The notes: generated by a model from the sequence alone, not told the origin. A stretch of DNA of 38,408 nucleotides from Xenorhabdus yunnanensis (GCF_028598805.1 NZ_JAQRFI010000044.1:1-38408); one strand, 5' to 3'; counted from the stretch's first letter, positions 7,106 through 16,079 are shown. Program-made: numbers and translations.

Positions 7106-7127
7106 GGCCGCCTAGTGCGGTCTTTTT
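7106..7127 (+). terminator. Terminator-like hairpin just before the first tail operon
   Basis: GGCCGC, loop CTAGT, GCGGTC (one G-T pair) is followed by five T and lies 15 bases before the start at 7143. Its position at the head of the operon would suit antitermination control. Confidence 0.55.
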
Positions 7128-7142
7128 ACTTTTGGGAGAGAT

Positions 7143-7799
7143 ATGATTCAGAGAATTGCAGTGATCAGCACAATGAAAAAACCTGTTATGGTGCGTGCCG
7201 TTTTTAAAGATGGTGATTTGATTTTGGAAGACAGAAAAATGCTTCCGCCAAAACGAAAAACTATGCTGGACGAGCTATTAAAAGATCTCCCCAAAATGGT
7301 TAAAGCGGGTTTTAAAGTGCTGGTGGATGAAATCAGCGGCGAAATTGCTCAACATATCGGGGCCGTTAGCGTTAGGCTCAGTGATAAGCATTATGATGGG
7401 CGACCGGTAATTGTTGTTGCAGTTGAGCGTTACAATGAATTGAAACGACAAGGTAGTATCATTTATCCCCCCAGGGGAAAAAATCTATATGAGATTTCTC
7501 AATCACTCATCGATGTTGAATTCAATCCAGCGGGAGAGCCTATCTATCGTGTTGATTGGGAATCTTTAACACCAGAACATATACTGATGTTACTCGTTGT
7601 TTATAGCACCATGTTCAACAATGTGGCCTCTGATACGTATATTAGAGCAATGCAATCATCTGCGGTAAGTGAGCAACCCTCTTCCCTCTTCTCTTCGTTT
7701 TTGAACATTATTAGTACGTATGACGAGAAAACAGAAAGGAAAGCGGCTAAATCTACATTGACCGGCACACGCATTGATAAAAATACGGTGATTCTATGA
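7143..7799 (+). CDS. Unknown protein, first gene of the tail block, 218 aa
   Basis: I do not recognise the family. The N-terminal part is basic (KKPVMVRAVFKDGD, KMLPPKRKTMLDELL). The middle holds strands around VIVVAVERYNEL, and residues 135-190 are hydrophobic helices (EHILMLLVVYSTMF). GGGAG lies upstream of ATG. It overlaps the next gene by ATGA, so it is translationally coupled to the gp53-like protein and likely a structural or assembly factor of the tail. Confidence 0.6.
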   Translation: MIQRIAVISTMKKPVMVRAVFKDGDLILEDRKMLPPKRKTMLDELLKDLPKMVKAGFKVLVDEISGEIAQHIGAVSVRLSDKHYDGRPVIVVAVERYNELKRQGSIIYPPRGKNLYEISQSLIDVEFNPAGEPIYRVDWESLTPEHILMLLVVYSTMFNNVASDTYIRAMQSSAVSEQPSSLFSSFLNIISTYDEKTERKAAKSTLTGTRIDKNTVIL

Positions 7800-8128
7800 G
7801 TGAATATTCACGACTTGATGATCGCTGCATTACCGATCCTATTATTCGCTCATATCTACATAGAGAGATTATCACCCAATCTCAGTTATATGGACATGCC
7901 AGCAATATCTCACACACCATTAAACCAGATGAGGAATTTAGAGCCGATCTGGTGGCGTATCGGGTTTATAAAAACTCAGTATTACGTTGGGTAGTAAAGC
8001 TCGTGGTTGGTCATGAGAGTGAATTAGAACCATTACCGATCGGAGATAACCTGTCTTTACCTTCTGCCGCATGGATACGCGATAGAGTCAGACACTATGC
8101 TGATACGCCAGAGGTACATAATGGCTGA
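7796..8128 (+). CDS. Baseplate wedge protein, T4 gp53-like, 110 aa
   Basis: The core EEFRADLVAYRVYKNSVLRW, VVKLVVGHESELEPLPIG and LPSAAWIRDRVRHYA has the usual look of small baseplate wedge (gp53-type) proteins: a YRVY..xxLRW strand pair, a short loop with PLPIG, and a C-terminal amphipathic helix starting AWIR. In T4, gp53 joins wedges around the hub. Start ATG overlaps the previous stop (ATGA); the gene also overlaps the SWIM-finger gene. The assignment is from pattern and context. Confidence 0.6.
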   Translation: MSEYSRLDDRCITDPIIRSYLHREIITQSQLYGHASNISHTIKPDEEFRADLVAYRVYKNSVLRWVVKLVVGHESELEPLPIGDNLSLPSAAWIRDRVRHYADTPEVHNG

Positions 8129-9332
8129 TTTTCCTCGTGCAGAAACAGGACGATATGATACTGCAGGTTTAATGCCAAAAGAATTTAACCGGTTGTTCAA
8201 CCAAATAGCCAAAGACCAACATGCCAAACGCCGACGCAAGACGAGTAGGCTTCTCACCCCTTCTCTTTTAAAAAATAAAATTTTTGATGACATTATAGCC
8301 CTGGGAAGGAAACGTGATGGCACGCTCTTCACAAAAGAAGATCTAAAGGGATTTGAAAAGAATCGCCAGAAAATTAGGTCTGGATTCAATACTAAAATCG
8401 CCGGAATTACATACATCCAATTGATAGCAAATTGTGCCAATATTGACGTAAAGCGCGCAAACAATGCTGTTGATGATGGATCAGGTATCAAAACGGCCTC
8501 ATTTATCGGTATGGAACACAATGTTGCAATTATTAGCGTAACTGCGTCCGAACGGTCTGAAGATAAACACCACCGCGTTAAGATCCGCTTTGAGGAATGG
8601 GATATAGCGATGGAAGATCTTTCTGAAAAAGAAAAAAATACTTCTCGTGTTGTACGCCAACTTTGTGCTGGGCGTGTGTCATTCGATTGTGATTGTGGAC
8701 GTCATAAATATTGGTATCGCTATATCGCCACAGCGGGTAATTTCGCTATTAGCCCCCCTAAAGAATACATCTATCCCAAAATTAGAAACCCGAACTTAAA
8801 AGGTGTTGCGTGTAAACACGTAATTCACACGATGACCAGAATGCAGGCTGGATCATGGCAAATACAGGTTGGCCGACTGTTGCAGAAAAATGCCCAGACC
8901 ACCAGCTTTGGGGATGATAAGAAACGGGCAACTGAGTTTTTTGGTAAAGATCAGCTAAAGCAACTCAACAAAAACCGGAAAAACAAAACCAATCATAGCG
9001 CGATAAAAAAGGAGTACCAGCGCTATCAGAAACGCATGGACGCGCTTGAAAAGAAATTGGACCAAGACCCGAAGAAACTTGACTCTTTACGTTCACAGTT
9101 AAAAAGAGCAAAAAAATTGACCGATTCACAACGTTTGAAACTGCAAAAGAAACAAGAACAGCTCAATCAAATGAAAGCACAGGAACAACTACTAAAACAG
9201 CAATTAAAAGATGCTTTCAATATGAAAAAACAGTCATTCATCGATGCGCTAATTATGTCAGGACAGAATAAGGAACAAGCTGAAGATGCCTTCAGCGAGT
9301 ATATAAAAAAACAAACTAAGGGGAACCGATGA
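8121..9332 (+). CDS. SWIM-type zinc-finger coiled-coil protein, 403 aa
   Basis: ATG 8121 is chosen over the upstream 8097 start because AGAGG precedes it. Residues 1-95 are basic. Residues 185-235 contain the SWIM signature CxC...CxH: C190 and C192 (FDCDCGRHKYWYRY), then C231 and H233 (GVACKHV). Residues 270-385 are a long Lys/Gln/Leu coiled coil. SWIM fingers bind DNA or protein in MuDR transposases, SWI2/SNF2 and MEKK1 proteins. Here the gene sits inside a tail operon with ATGA coupling to both neighbours, so an assembly or structural role is likely. Function is unknown. Confidence 0.7.
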   Translation: MADFPRAETGRYDTAGLMPKEFNRLFNQIAKDQHAKRRRKTSRLLTPSLLKNKIFDDIIALGRKRDGTLFTKEDLKGFEKNRQKIRSGFNTKIAGITYIQLIANCANIDVKRANNAVDDGSGIKTASFIGMEHNVAIISVTASERSEDKHHRVKIRFEEWDIAMEDLSEKEKNTSRVVRQLCAGRVSFDCDCGRHKYWYRYIATAGNFAISPPKEYIYPKIRNPNLKGVACKHVIHTMTRMQAGSWQIQVGRLLQKNAQTTSFGDDKKRATEFFGKDQLKQLNKNRKNKTNHSAIKKEYQRYQKRMDALEKKLDQDPKKLDSLRSQLKRAKKLTDSQRLKLQKKQEQLNQMKAQEQLLKQQLKDAFNMKKQSFIDALIMSGQNKEQAEDAFSEYIKKQTKGNR

Positions 9333-10069
9333 GCCGCTACGACGAATGGCTACATAATATTCCAGACAGTGAAATAACTGGAATGGAGTCATCTCAGATA
9401 CAGCCAACAATTAACATACCAGTACAAAATGCAGAGCTGGTGGATTTAGATGATGTGCAATCCTCACCAACAACCGAGATTCTAAAAGAAAATCAGGAAA
9501 CACCAGAACGAGCCGTTCTGCCACAACACCTATTCGCCAGGGCGCAAGATTTGGATCTGAAACCCAGATTCAAAGGTCATTCTCCCCTAAATGATCTCGT
9601 TCGCCAAGACTGGATAAAAATGGTTGAAGAGGACTCGAATAGTTATGATGCGTTGTTATATCGACCAGTGGATGATGTGCCAACAAAAATTAATGATGAT
9701 GGGCTTGAGATACCGATTTTTACTGAGTTCAATAATAATCAACAAGAACTTTCATACACTGATCCTCAACGGGTTATTGTCTTAGATTGCCCTGATGAAC
9801 GGGAATCATTTAATGCCGTTGATTCTGACGGTGATCAAGATGGTGGTTCTGAGGATTTTTTGGTTATCAGAGCAGCAACTACAAGTGTGCCCATCGGTTC
9901 AATATTCGAATGGAACGAAGAATTATCCGATAAACGTTTAGCCCGGCGATTCTGGTATGTGTTAAGGATCTTCACATATGGTACTGCTTCGGTAGGTTCG
10001 CTCTATTACTGCATACCCGCTAGAAATTTTAACCAGTCAGCATTAGGTACAGACAATGAGCAAAGATGA
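9329..10069 (+). CDS. Unknown tail-block protein, 246 aa, mostly disordered
   Basis: I do not recognise it. Residues 1-75 are low-complexity and rich in Gln, Pro, Asp and Glu. The middle is acidic (DERESFNAVDSDGDQDGG, about 152-169). Residues 195-246 are ordered, with FEWNEELSDKRLARRFWYVL and a Tyr-rich strand (GSLYYCIPARNF). It is coupled by ATGA to the SWIM protein and overlaps the next gene. A linker or scaffold in baseplate assembly is a guess from position. Confidence 0.55.
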   Translation: MSRYDEWLHNIPDSEITGMESSQIQPTINIPVQNAELVDLDDVQSSPTTEILKENQETPERAVLPQHLFARAQDLDLKPRFKGHSPLNDLVRQDWIKMVEEDSNSYDALLYRPVDDVPTKINDDGLEIPIFTEFNNNQQELSYTDPQRVIVLDCPDERESFNAVDSDGDQDGGSEDFLVIRAATTSVPIGSIFEWNEELSDKRLARRFWYVLRIFTYGTASVGSLYYCIPARNFNQSALGTDNEQR

Positions 10070-10838
10070 AGACAACGATGTTTTAATGCGAATTAAGTCG
10101 CTGAAGCTGAATCCACTAGGAGAAAGAGAAGTCAGCGGATTTCGCGGTATTGATATTGCTGTTGGCAATCACATTGCATCAAGTCTAAATGGACTCAAAA
10201 TTAATCACAGGGACAAGCACAACCAAGGATTCGTCGAGTTCATCAATCGCCCACCTAGCGATCAATTGCTGCTTGGCCGTTTCGAAGACATAAAAGATTT
10301 CATTAGAACAATGCGGCAAGCAAAAGCCGGTAGAAAAAGCCAATCAGACAACAAATATGCAAATCTTGATGCACTGCCTGTTATTAATCTTTCCAGAACG
10401 ATTGACTACGATGTTATGCCAAATGATAGGCAGATTAAACGGGATAGATATGGCGAAATTTTTGAAGACGAGACGATTATCGCTGTATTAGACGCACATC
10501 CCGTCAATCTCGTTTATGATATTTTCGTATTATCCGCAGAGAAAGAGCCGTTATCTCTACTGTGTAATGCTATTGCGGTTCATTTTGCTAGTATGATTTC
10601 AACCGGCTTCCCGGCATTAGTAAAGATCTCCAATGCAGATGTGAACATTGAATGTGCTTTCAACAATGCCAGGGAAATTTCTTTTTCTGATGTGTCATTG
10701 CCTGTAATGGAAGATCGTATTTTTGGCGCAAAGGCCAGTATAGGAGTGCAAGCAGATATTATTATGGCACACGCAGTTGTCCCACAGATTGAGAAAACCG
10801 TGGTAACAGCATCAAGGACTATGCGTAAAGGTAGGTAG
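10056..10838 (+). CDS. Unknown tail-block protein, 260 aa
   Basis: It lies immediately before the gp27-like hub and is coupled on both sides. The pattern RTIDYDVMPNDRQIKRDRYG (residues 110-129), then strands AVLDAHPVNLVYDIFVLSAE and a C-terminal strand-helix set, resembles tail completion or sheath-stabiliser proteins of large myophages (T4 gp3/gp15 type), but the match is only by impression. Soluble, no membrane segment, no catalytic motif. Confidence 0.5.
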   Translation: MSKDEDNDVLMRIKSLKLNPLGEREVSGFRGIDIAVGNHIASSLNGLKINHRDKHNQGFVEFINRPPSDQLLLGRFEDIKDFIRTMRQAKAGRKSQSDNKYANLDALPVINLSRTIDYDVMPNDRQIKRDRYGEIFEDETIIAVLDAHPVNLVYDIFVLSAEKEPLSLLCNAIAVHFASMISTGFPALVKISNADVNIECAFNNAREISFSDVSLPVMEDRIFGAKASIGVQADIIMAHAVVPQIEKTVVTASRTMRKGR

Positions 10839-10840
10839 TG

Positions 10841-11815
10841 ATGAATCAATATTTCTTACAGTCTATTGAGATTAATGGCGCGATATTACCAAGGGAATCC
10901 GTCACCTCAGTGGCATATATAGAAATCGCCAAATTAGAAGCCCCAATTTTGCTATTAAACGTGCGTGATATGACTGGCTACGTACTGGATAATATGGGGG
11001 TAAAAGAGGGAGCGATAATTGTGGCCACTCTTGGTGATCCAGAAGGCGAAAAGGCTTTATTTAAAGAAACTTTCTACACTGTGTCTGCCCCACTCAATAT
11101 GGATACCGTGACTATCACAGCTATTTCAATGGCAATGCGTACTCTCCTTATTCCTACGGGAGCACCACGTTTTTTTGTGGACGCTGAACCAAGGAAAATA
11201 ATTAGTACGTTAGCGCAAGGGCTAAACCAGATTGTTGATCCATTTAACCGTATTGGAACATACCATTTAAATATGGGGCAAAAACCAGCCACACTGATTC
11301 GGCAGATTGCGAAAGATTACGGCGCACTGGCATGGATTGCCAGAGGAAATATTAACGTAAAATCTATGATTGATCTTATCAAAACAAAGCCAGCCTTCAC
11401 ATACGAATACAACAATCCTAACGCTAATTATCAGTATCTCATCACAAAAATGAGAAACATTAATTCAGATTTTGCGGTTACGGCATCAAAACAGCATCGC
11501 TATGTTGGTTACTCCATGACTGATGGATATCGTTCATCCGGTGATGCTTCACTGCCAGTACGAGTGGTATCTGATTCAGAATTAGGAATACTACAAAACA
11601 TGGGCCGCGTTCTTATTCCAAAATTGGATGTAGAATGTTCAGGAAATCCCGCTATTCAGGCTGGAACAGTCATACAGGTTATTATTCATCGCTATGATCC
11701 TGATAACCGCATTGACGAATCTGTACCAAAGAAAATGATTGTGGAGCGTGTTACTCAATTTGAAGAGCGCATTGCATACAGTACAAGAATGATTTTGGGG
11801 ATTCCAAGTGAGTAA
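10841..11815 (+). CDS. Baseplate hub protein, gp27/gpD-like
   Basis: A 324-aa protein with the hub-ring architecture. Residues 1-90 are a tube-like domain (FLQSIEINGAILPRESVTSV). A middle segment IISTLAQGLNQIVDPF and KPATLIRQIAKDYGALAWIA is the typical gp27/GpD signature (domain swap and short-helix region). C-terminal strands follow. The hub trimer connects the tube to the spike. Directly downstream and overlapping lies the gp5-like spike, the expected order. ATG 10841 is preferred over GTG 10838. Confidence 0.8.
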   Translation: MNQYFLQSIEINGAILPRESVTSVAYIEIAKLEAPILLLNVRDMTGYVLDNMGVKEGAIIVATLGDPEGEKALFKETFYTVSAPLNMDTVTITAISMAMRTLLIPTGAPRFFVDAEPRKIISTLAQGLNQIVDPFNRIGTYHLNMGQKPATLIRQIAKDYGALAWIARGNINVKSMIDLIKTKPAFTYEYNNPNANYQYLITKMRNINSDFAVTASKQHRYVGYSMTDGYRSSGDASLPVRVVSDSELGILQNMGRVLIPKLDVECSGNPAIQAGTVIQVIIHRYDPDNRIDESVPKKMIVERVTQFEERIAYSTRMILGIPSE

Positions 11816-12416
11816 TGTCATTTATGGTAGTCATCGTGCAGTCATTGTTGATACGAAGCATCCAGCAGGGCTAATGAGAGCAAAAGTGAGACTGCTATCG
11901 CTATGGGGTGGTGTTCCAGATGATACTTTGCCGTGGGCTGAATATCGATTGTCAATAGGTGGCGCATTTACCCCAACATTGAAAGGGGATCTTGTGTGGG
12001 TAGAATTCCCTTATGGGGGTGATAGTCGTTACCCAATGATTACCGGAGCAGCGCAAGATGCTCCTAATGGAATACCGAACGTCGCACCGGAAGCATCCGG
12101 TCAGAGTGGTACATATGAGCCACCAGCAATCGAAGGTGCCCCTCCCTTACCTGCTTTATCACCGCCTGAAGATTTTGTGTATAAACGTAATAACTTACTT
12201 GTCATTCATACCGCTGGTGGCGGCATATCTATTACTAACATGGCAAGCGGATCGTGTATAGGGATGAATGAAGCGGGTGATGTATTCCACAATGCTACAG
12301 GGGATTTCTTTCTTAATGTGGGTGGAAAAACAACAGTGAGGTCTAAGGGAGAAATAGCATTTGAGAGCGATGAAGGATTCACAGCGAAAGCGCCTGCATT
12401 TAACTTCTCACAGTAA
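11808..12416 (+). CDS. Baseplate spike, gp5/gpV-like OB-fold protein, 202 aa
   Basis: Residues 1-95 are the OB fold of gp5/VgrG/gpV spikes (HPAGLMRAKVRLLSLWGG, LPWAEYRL, KGDLVWVEFPYGGDSRYPMI). A Pro/Gly linker (96-125) leads to a short beta-helical tail with Gly repeats (AGGGISITNMASG, GGKTTVRSKGEIAF). The spike trimer carries the PAAR tip, encoded separately at 18854, and pierces the target envelope. No lysozyme domain is inserted, unlike T4 gp5. Start is GTG overlapping the hub gene. It is the last gene before the insertion debris. Confidence 0.85.
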   Translation: MSNVIYGSHRAVIVDTKHPAGLMRAKVRLLSLWGGVPDDTLPWAEYRLSIGGAFTPTLKGDLVWVEFPYGGDSRYPMITGAAQDAPNGIPNVAPEASGQSGTYEPPAIEGAPPLPALSPPEDFVYKRNNLLVIHTAGGGISITNMASGSCIGMNEAGDVFHNATGDFFLNVGGKTTVRSKGEIAFESDEGFTAKAPAFNFSQ

Positions 12417-12539
12417 TAATGTTGTATGGCACCTATCTATCAAATACATAATATATGGAGTAGTGGCAGGTAGCTGCAATAACCGCCAACGTTTAAACGA
12501 CCACTTCTAATGGGTAATTAGTTATCGTAATCAGGGTAG

Positions 12540-14265
12540 CTATCAATAGCCAACCAACTATGTGCATCTTTCAGAGATTCTGAATACCTTTACAGCCGGG
12601 CAAAATCACCTCAACTCATTCCTGATCGATATGAATTTGCCGTATACAGAATGCTTAAAACAGCCTTTGAATCAGGGGACATTTTTAACCAGAACACCAC
12701 TAAATATCGAAGTTTTACAGACGACTTAATTCCCATGAACAGGTGGAAAGCCGACAAACAAAGTGTCCTGAATGACCTAGATCTGCCCGTATTACAGAGA
12801 CCAATATCCCAAACTTTGCAAGAACTTAAAGATGAGCTTGAAGAAAAACTACAACATGTAAATCAAAGGATAATCAGCCGAAAAAATAAGGACGTTAAAT
12901 TTAACAATTACCGTAAAGGTCGTACCGTTAACTGGACTCTGCCTTATAAAAAGGAAGAAGACGAAGATAATCATCGTTTTTATCATCTTGTGTCAACGAT
13001 CAGCATCGCTAATTTATTAAGCTATGTGGACAAAAAGACAGGATTTTTAGCGGGTTTCAATCATGTTTTAGGCAGATATACTAAAGGCAACCAGGATAAA
13101 AAGTCACTTATTGCCTGTATTATTGCCCTTGGCACCAATATGAGCCTGGGCAGGATGGGCGAGATTTCTGACATAAGTCATCAGGTGCTACAAATGACAT
13201 ATCAAAACTTCTTCCGACTGGAAACGTTAAAGGAGTCCAATGATATTGTCGCTAATGCGACCGCCAAATTATCTATTTTCCGACACTACGATATTGAGTC
13301 GGATGTGATCCACTCCAGCAGTGATGGGCAACGGTTTGAGAGCCAAAGAAATACAGCCAACGCAAGATATGCATCAAAATACTTCGGTCTTAAAAAAGGA
13401 ATTTCAGCGTTAACTCTGGTCGGTAATCATGTGCCAATCAATGCAAAAGTAATAGGCACCCACGAGCACGAGAGTTATTTTGTGTTCGACCTCCTTTACA
13501 ATAATACGACAGAGATAGATCCCGATCGCCACTCTGTAGATACCCACGGCACTAATCAGGTTAACTTTTGGATTTTATACGCGTTTGGCTATCAGTTTGC
13601 CCCACGTTATAAAAATTTTCCAACAAAAACAGAGGGTATCATTGGGTTTGAGCCGCCAGGGAAATACAGTGAAGAGTTCCTTATTAAGCCTATTCGTAAA
13701 GTGAATGAAGAACGGATTATCGAAGAGTGACCAAATATTCAACATATAATGGCTTCTCTTGGTCAGAAGGAAACGACGCAATCATCCATTGTTAGGAAAT
13801 TAAGCTCTTATGCCCGACAAAATAAAACAAAAAAAGCGTTGTGGGAGCTGGATAATATTATAAGAAGCATCTATATGCTCGACTATATTGATAATAAATC
13901 CCTGCGAATACGTTGCCAAAGCATTAAACCGTGGTGAAGCTTACCACCGATTGAAAAAAGCGATAGCGCATGTCAACGGGGGCAAAATGAATGTAAAAAG
14001 TGAAAATGAACAACATATTATCCACGAATGTACCCGACTCATAGCCAATGCAGTTATTTATTTCAACGCAGAACTCTTGTCCAGTTTGCTTGAGAGAGGT
14101 GATCCTGACGGTTTATTTGAGATGGGACAGCTGGGTAAAATATCGCCAGTGGCGTGGCAACACATTAATTTCTACGGTCGATTTGAGTTTAATGACATAG
14201 CGACAACATTTAGCGTTGGTGAATTCGTCAAGTCGGTTGACCTGACGACATTATTTACAGATTAA
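12540..14265 (+). pseudogene. tnpA: Tn3-family transposase remnant (C-terminal part, interrupted)
   Basis: The reading frame opens at 12540 and covers roughly the last half of a Tn3 TnpA (full length near 980 aa). Catalytic-domain landmarks are HSSSDGQRF and SVDTHGTNQVNFWIL, with RIIEE before the break. A TGA at 13728-13730 replaces a codon inside that motif, and the same frame continues into the conserved block SSYARQNKTKKALWELDNII. A +1 frame change near 13915 leads to ALNRGEAYHRLKKAIAHVNG and SPVAWQHINFYGRFEF at the end. The 5' half, resolvase and terminal repeats were not found. It is a dead element. Confidence 0.85.
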
Positions 14266-14334
14266 AGTCATAAACAGTGGAAGGGCTTGAAAAGTAACTT
14301 TGAACCCTATCGGGGGATGGGCAAAAATAGCCTA

Positions 14335-14637
14335 TTATGAACAGACCCGTTGTAAACAGGGGATATATTTATCTTCAAACGGCACTAATCGCTCCATAAT
14401 ACGTTTATTTGAAAAACTTACCTGAGATACATTAATTTGTCTTTTCCTCCATAACATCATCTGGTTTGCTGCCTGCTGTGCTTCTTCAAAAGAAGACCAA
14501 TACAAGAGTCTGTTATCACGTTTTGGGGGTTTGGGGAGTAACGGAACCAAAATAACGGTTAACTGGTTAAATTGAGTGGCTAAGATGTTATTTTGCACAC
14601 TGGGAAATTTGTACGCGGCGCGAACGGTCAACGACAA
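14335..14637 (-). CDS. Hypothetical protein fragment, 100 aa, 5' end lost
   Basis: The middle (YWSSFEEAQQAANQMMLWRK, MERLVPFEDKYIPC) looks like real protein sequence, but I recognise no family. The only start is a TTG lying inside group II intron sequence, so the true N terminus was probably removed when the intron remnant arrived. Treat it as a gene remnant. Confidence 0.3.
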   Translation of the reverse strand: MSLTVRAAYKFPSVQNNILATQFNQLTVILVPLLPKPPKRDNRLLYWSSFEEAQQAANQMMLWRKRQINVSQVSFSNKRIMERLVPFEDKYIPCLQRVCS

Positions 14638-14712
14638 GAGCCGGATGACGGGAGACTGTCACGTCCGGTTCTGAGGAGGGGCCTATCTGGGTGACCGGAT
14701 AGGTCTACTCAC
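14613..14712 (+). mobile_element. 3' end of a group II intron (domains V and VI)
   Basis: Domain V is the expected 34 bases at 14638-14671: GAGCCGG pairs with CCGGTTC, a two-base bulge follows, and the tip stem is GACGG / CTGTC with a GAGA tetraloop. Domain VI follows as CCTATC / GATAGG (14682-14703), and the intron ends ...CTACTCAC near 14712. No intron-encoded reverse transcriptase or 5' end is present; upstream DNA is Tn3 and unknown sequence. It is therefore a truncated copy that could splice only if the missing parts were supplied in trans. Confidence 0.8.
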
Positions 14713-14741
14713 CCAAATCCCCTTTTCCGGCCAGCCCGTTA

Positions 14742-15104
14742 TTAGTCATAGAGCCAATAACCGGCTTTTGCCGAGTTAACCAGCATCGCCATAGTCAGTG
14801 GCGCGGGTTCGATGTATTTAATTCGGTTCTCTTTTCTCCGTAAAAAATTCAGGGGAATTAACACTTCTTCATTCGGCCAGTATTTGAGAAAGGTGAAATG
14901 ACGTTGTTCCACCTCAAATTTTTCAAAGTATTCGGCGAGAATGTCTTCGGCATCTTCCCATGACCACGGATATTTCCCGGTTGACAGGCTGGTTTCCAGG
15001 GTGAGTTTAGGGGTTTTGAAACACGGGAAAGGATAAACAGGGCCATGATATTTGACCTCATACCAGGCCAGCACCTCGTGTTCGATGTTTGTCCGGTCTA
15101 CCAT
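14742..15104 (-). CDS. Probable partner (immunity-like) of the membrane protein, 120 aa
   Basis: A soluble acidic protein rich in aromatics (PWSWEDAEDILAEYFEKFEV, FTFLKYWPNEEVLIPLNF). Its start overlaps the end of the 151-aa membrane protein gene, so the two are translationally coupled. GC content is clearly higher than in flanking genes. I do not recognise the family. The immunity role is inferred from order (candidate effector first, partner second), coupling, size and location in mobile debris. Confidence 0.55.
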   Translation of the reverse strand: MVDRTNIEHEVLAWYEVKYHGPVYPFPCFKTPKLTLETSLSTGKYPWSWEDAEDILAEYFEKFEVEQRHFTFLKYWPNEEVLIPLNFLRRKENRIKYIEPAPLTMAMLVNSAKAGYWLYD

Positions 15105-15553
15105 AAACGATCCTTTTTGCGGGCTATGAGGTTGTATTTCTTCACCGATCGGTACACGATGGCGGCTACATCAGCGGCGAGGATGACCCAGCCCACTAAG
15201 GGGATTGTCCGGCCGACAAACGTACCGAGTTTCTTTGTCATAATCCGTTTGGTGTTGGGGGGATAATTAATCCAGGTGGGCAGGTGGCCGCTCATCATTT
15301 TTCCCCGGAATAATCGCCGGGAATACTTTGACGCGTAGGACGTGCCCGGTGTTGACCCGACGGGTTTTCCCGACACCGGAACCCGGTTGAGACCCGCATA
15401 AATCGCAAAGAATGCCGCGATATCCGTGATGCCAAACTGCGTCAGTGTTTCATCAATCATGATCCAAAAAAAAAGCTGGGCCGCCGTCAGATTCGGGGTC
15501 CCGTCATAAAAATAGATCCCGTTTATTTGTTCCGTTGTATCCATGTCATACAC
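15098..15553 (-). CDS. Membrane protein, candidate pore-forming effector, 151 aa
   Basis: Two hydrophobic segments are visible: LTAAQLFFWIMIDETLTQFG to AAFFAIYAGL (about 22-54) and TIPLVGWVILAADVAAIVYR (about 115-134). The C terminus is YNLIARKKDRLW. The pattern recalls small enterobacterial phage or Rhs/T6SS-linked membrane proteins that accompany PAAR or VgrG genes, but I cannot name the family. It has no signal peptide. It shares its higher GC with the downstream partner, indicating joint transfer. A toxin that inserts into the inner membrane is one reading; a simple structural membrane protein is another. Confidence 0.5.
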   Translation of the reverse strand: MYDMDTTEQINGIYFYDGTPNLTAAQLFFWIMIDETLTQFGITDIAAFFAIYAGLNRVPVSGKPVGSTPGTSYASKYSRRLFRGKMMSGHLPTWINYPPNTKRIMTKKLGTFVGRTIPLVGWVILAADVAAIVYRSVKKYNLIARKKDRLW

Positions 15554-15732
15554 TCTCTGGTCAAAAAAAACAAATTATAATGGCGTCATGCACGTGGCCG
15601 GAACCGCCCGTGTGCAAAAAATGAATCTTGTTTACGTTTAGTTGAATTTTCACGCCCGCGAGTCCTCCTAATGAGTTCTTAGCGTCCTTTCGCCCCTTAT
15701 ATTTGCTTCGAAAATCGTTTTATTAACTACAC

Positions 15733-15748
15733 TTAGTGAAGTCACTAA
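15733..15748 (+). promoter_or_regulatory. Palindrome upstream of the Ner-like gene
   Basis: TTAGTGA, AG, TCACTAA is a 16-bp inverted repeat ending 16 bases before the start at 15765. It is a good candidate autoregulatory operator for a Ner-type repressor. Confidence 0.5.
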
Positions 15749-15764
15749 TAAAACAGAGCAGAAG

Positions 15765-15989
15765 ATGATGAAGAAGAATGATTGGCATCCCGCTGATATT
15801 TCAGCCGCAATACGTAAAACAGGGATCAGTTTATCGGAATTATCGCGTCAGGTTGGATTGAGTTCATCGACGTTACAAAACGCTCTCCATCGTCGCTATC
15901 CAAAAGGCGAACGACATATTGCGCAACACATTGGTGTACACACGTCGGAGATCTGGCCAAGCCGATATAAGGGTAAAATACGGAAATGA
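15765..15989 (+). CDS. Ner/Nlp-like DNA-binding regulator, 74 aa (intact)
   Basis: A full-length Ner-family protein: WHPADISAAIRKTGISLSEL (6-25), recognition helix SSSTLQNALHRRYPKGE (32-48), and the final IGVHTSEIWPSRY. Mu Ner represses the early promoter; E. coli Nlp (SfsB) is a chromosomal homologue. This is the only complete copy in the window; fragments lie at 3100 and at 21870-21990. The upstream palindrome is a likely target. Confidence 0.85.
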   Translation: MMKKNDWHPADISAAIRKTGISLSELSRQVGLSSSTLQNALHRRYPKGERHIAQHIGVHTSEIWPSRYKGKIRK

Positions 15990-16054
15990 TAGTAGCTTGG
16001 CCAAATTCCGTTTTCTGAGGCGATCCTATAAGGATATTGAAGAAGCTTATGCTT

Positions 16055-16079
16055 CTTAAACTGGCTAAAGCCATAATAA
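16055..16079. repeat. 25-bp dispersed direct repeat, copy B
   Basis: Exact match to 84-108. The equivalent place in long-repeat copy 1 (4738-4760) lacks it, so it was gained by copy 2 or lost from copy 1. Confidence 0.6.

Noticed and set aside
8057-8521. 154-aa minus-strand ORF
   Set aside because: Lies antisense to coupled tail genes that have motifs and ribosome sites.
12058-12261. 67-aa ORF inside the spike gene
   Set aside because: Alternative frame of the OB-fold spike; no independent signal.
84-16079. The 25-bp repeats as prophage attachment sites
   Set aside because: No integrase or tRNA is beside either copy, and they lie in hairpin-rich intergenic elements, so a dispersed repeat is the simpler view.
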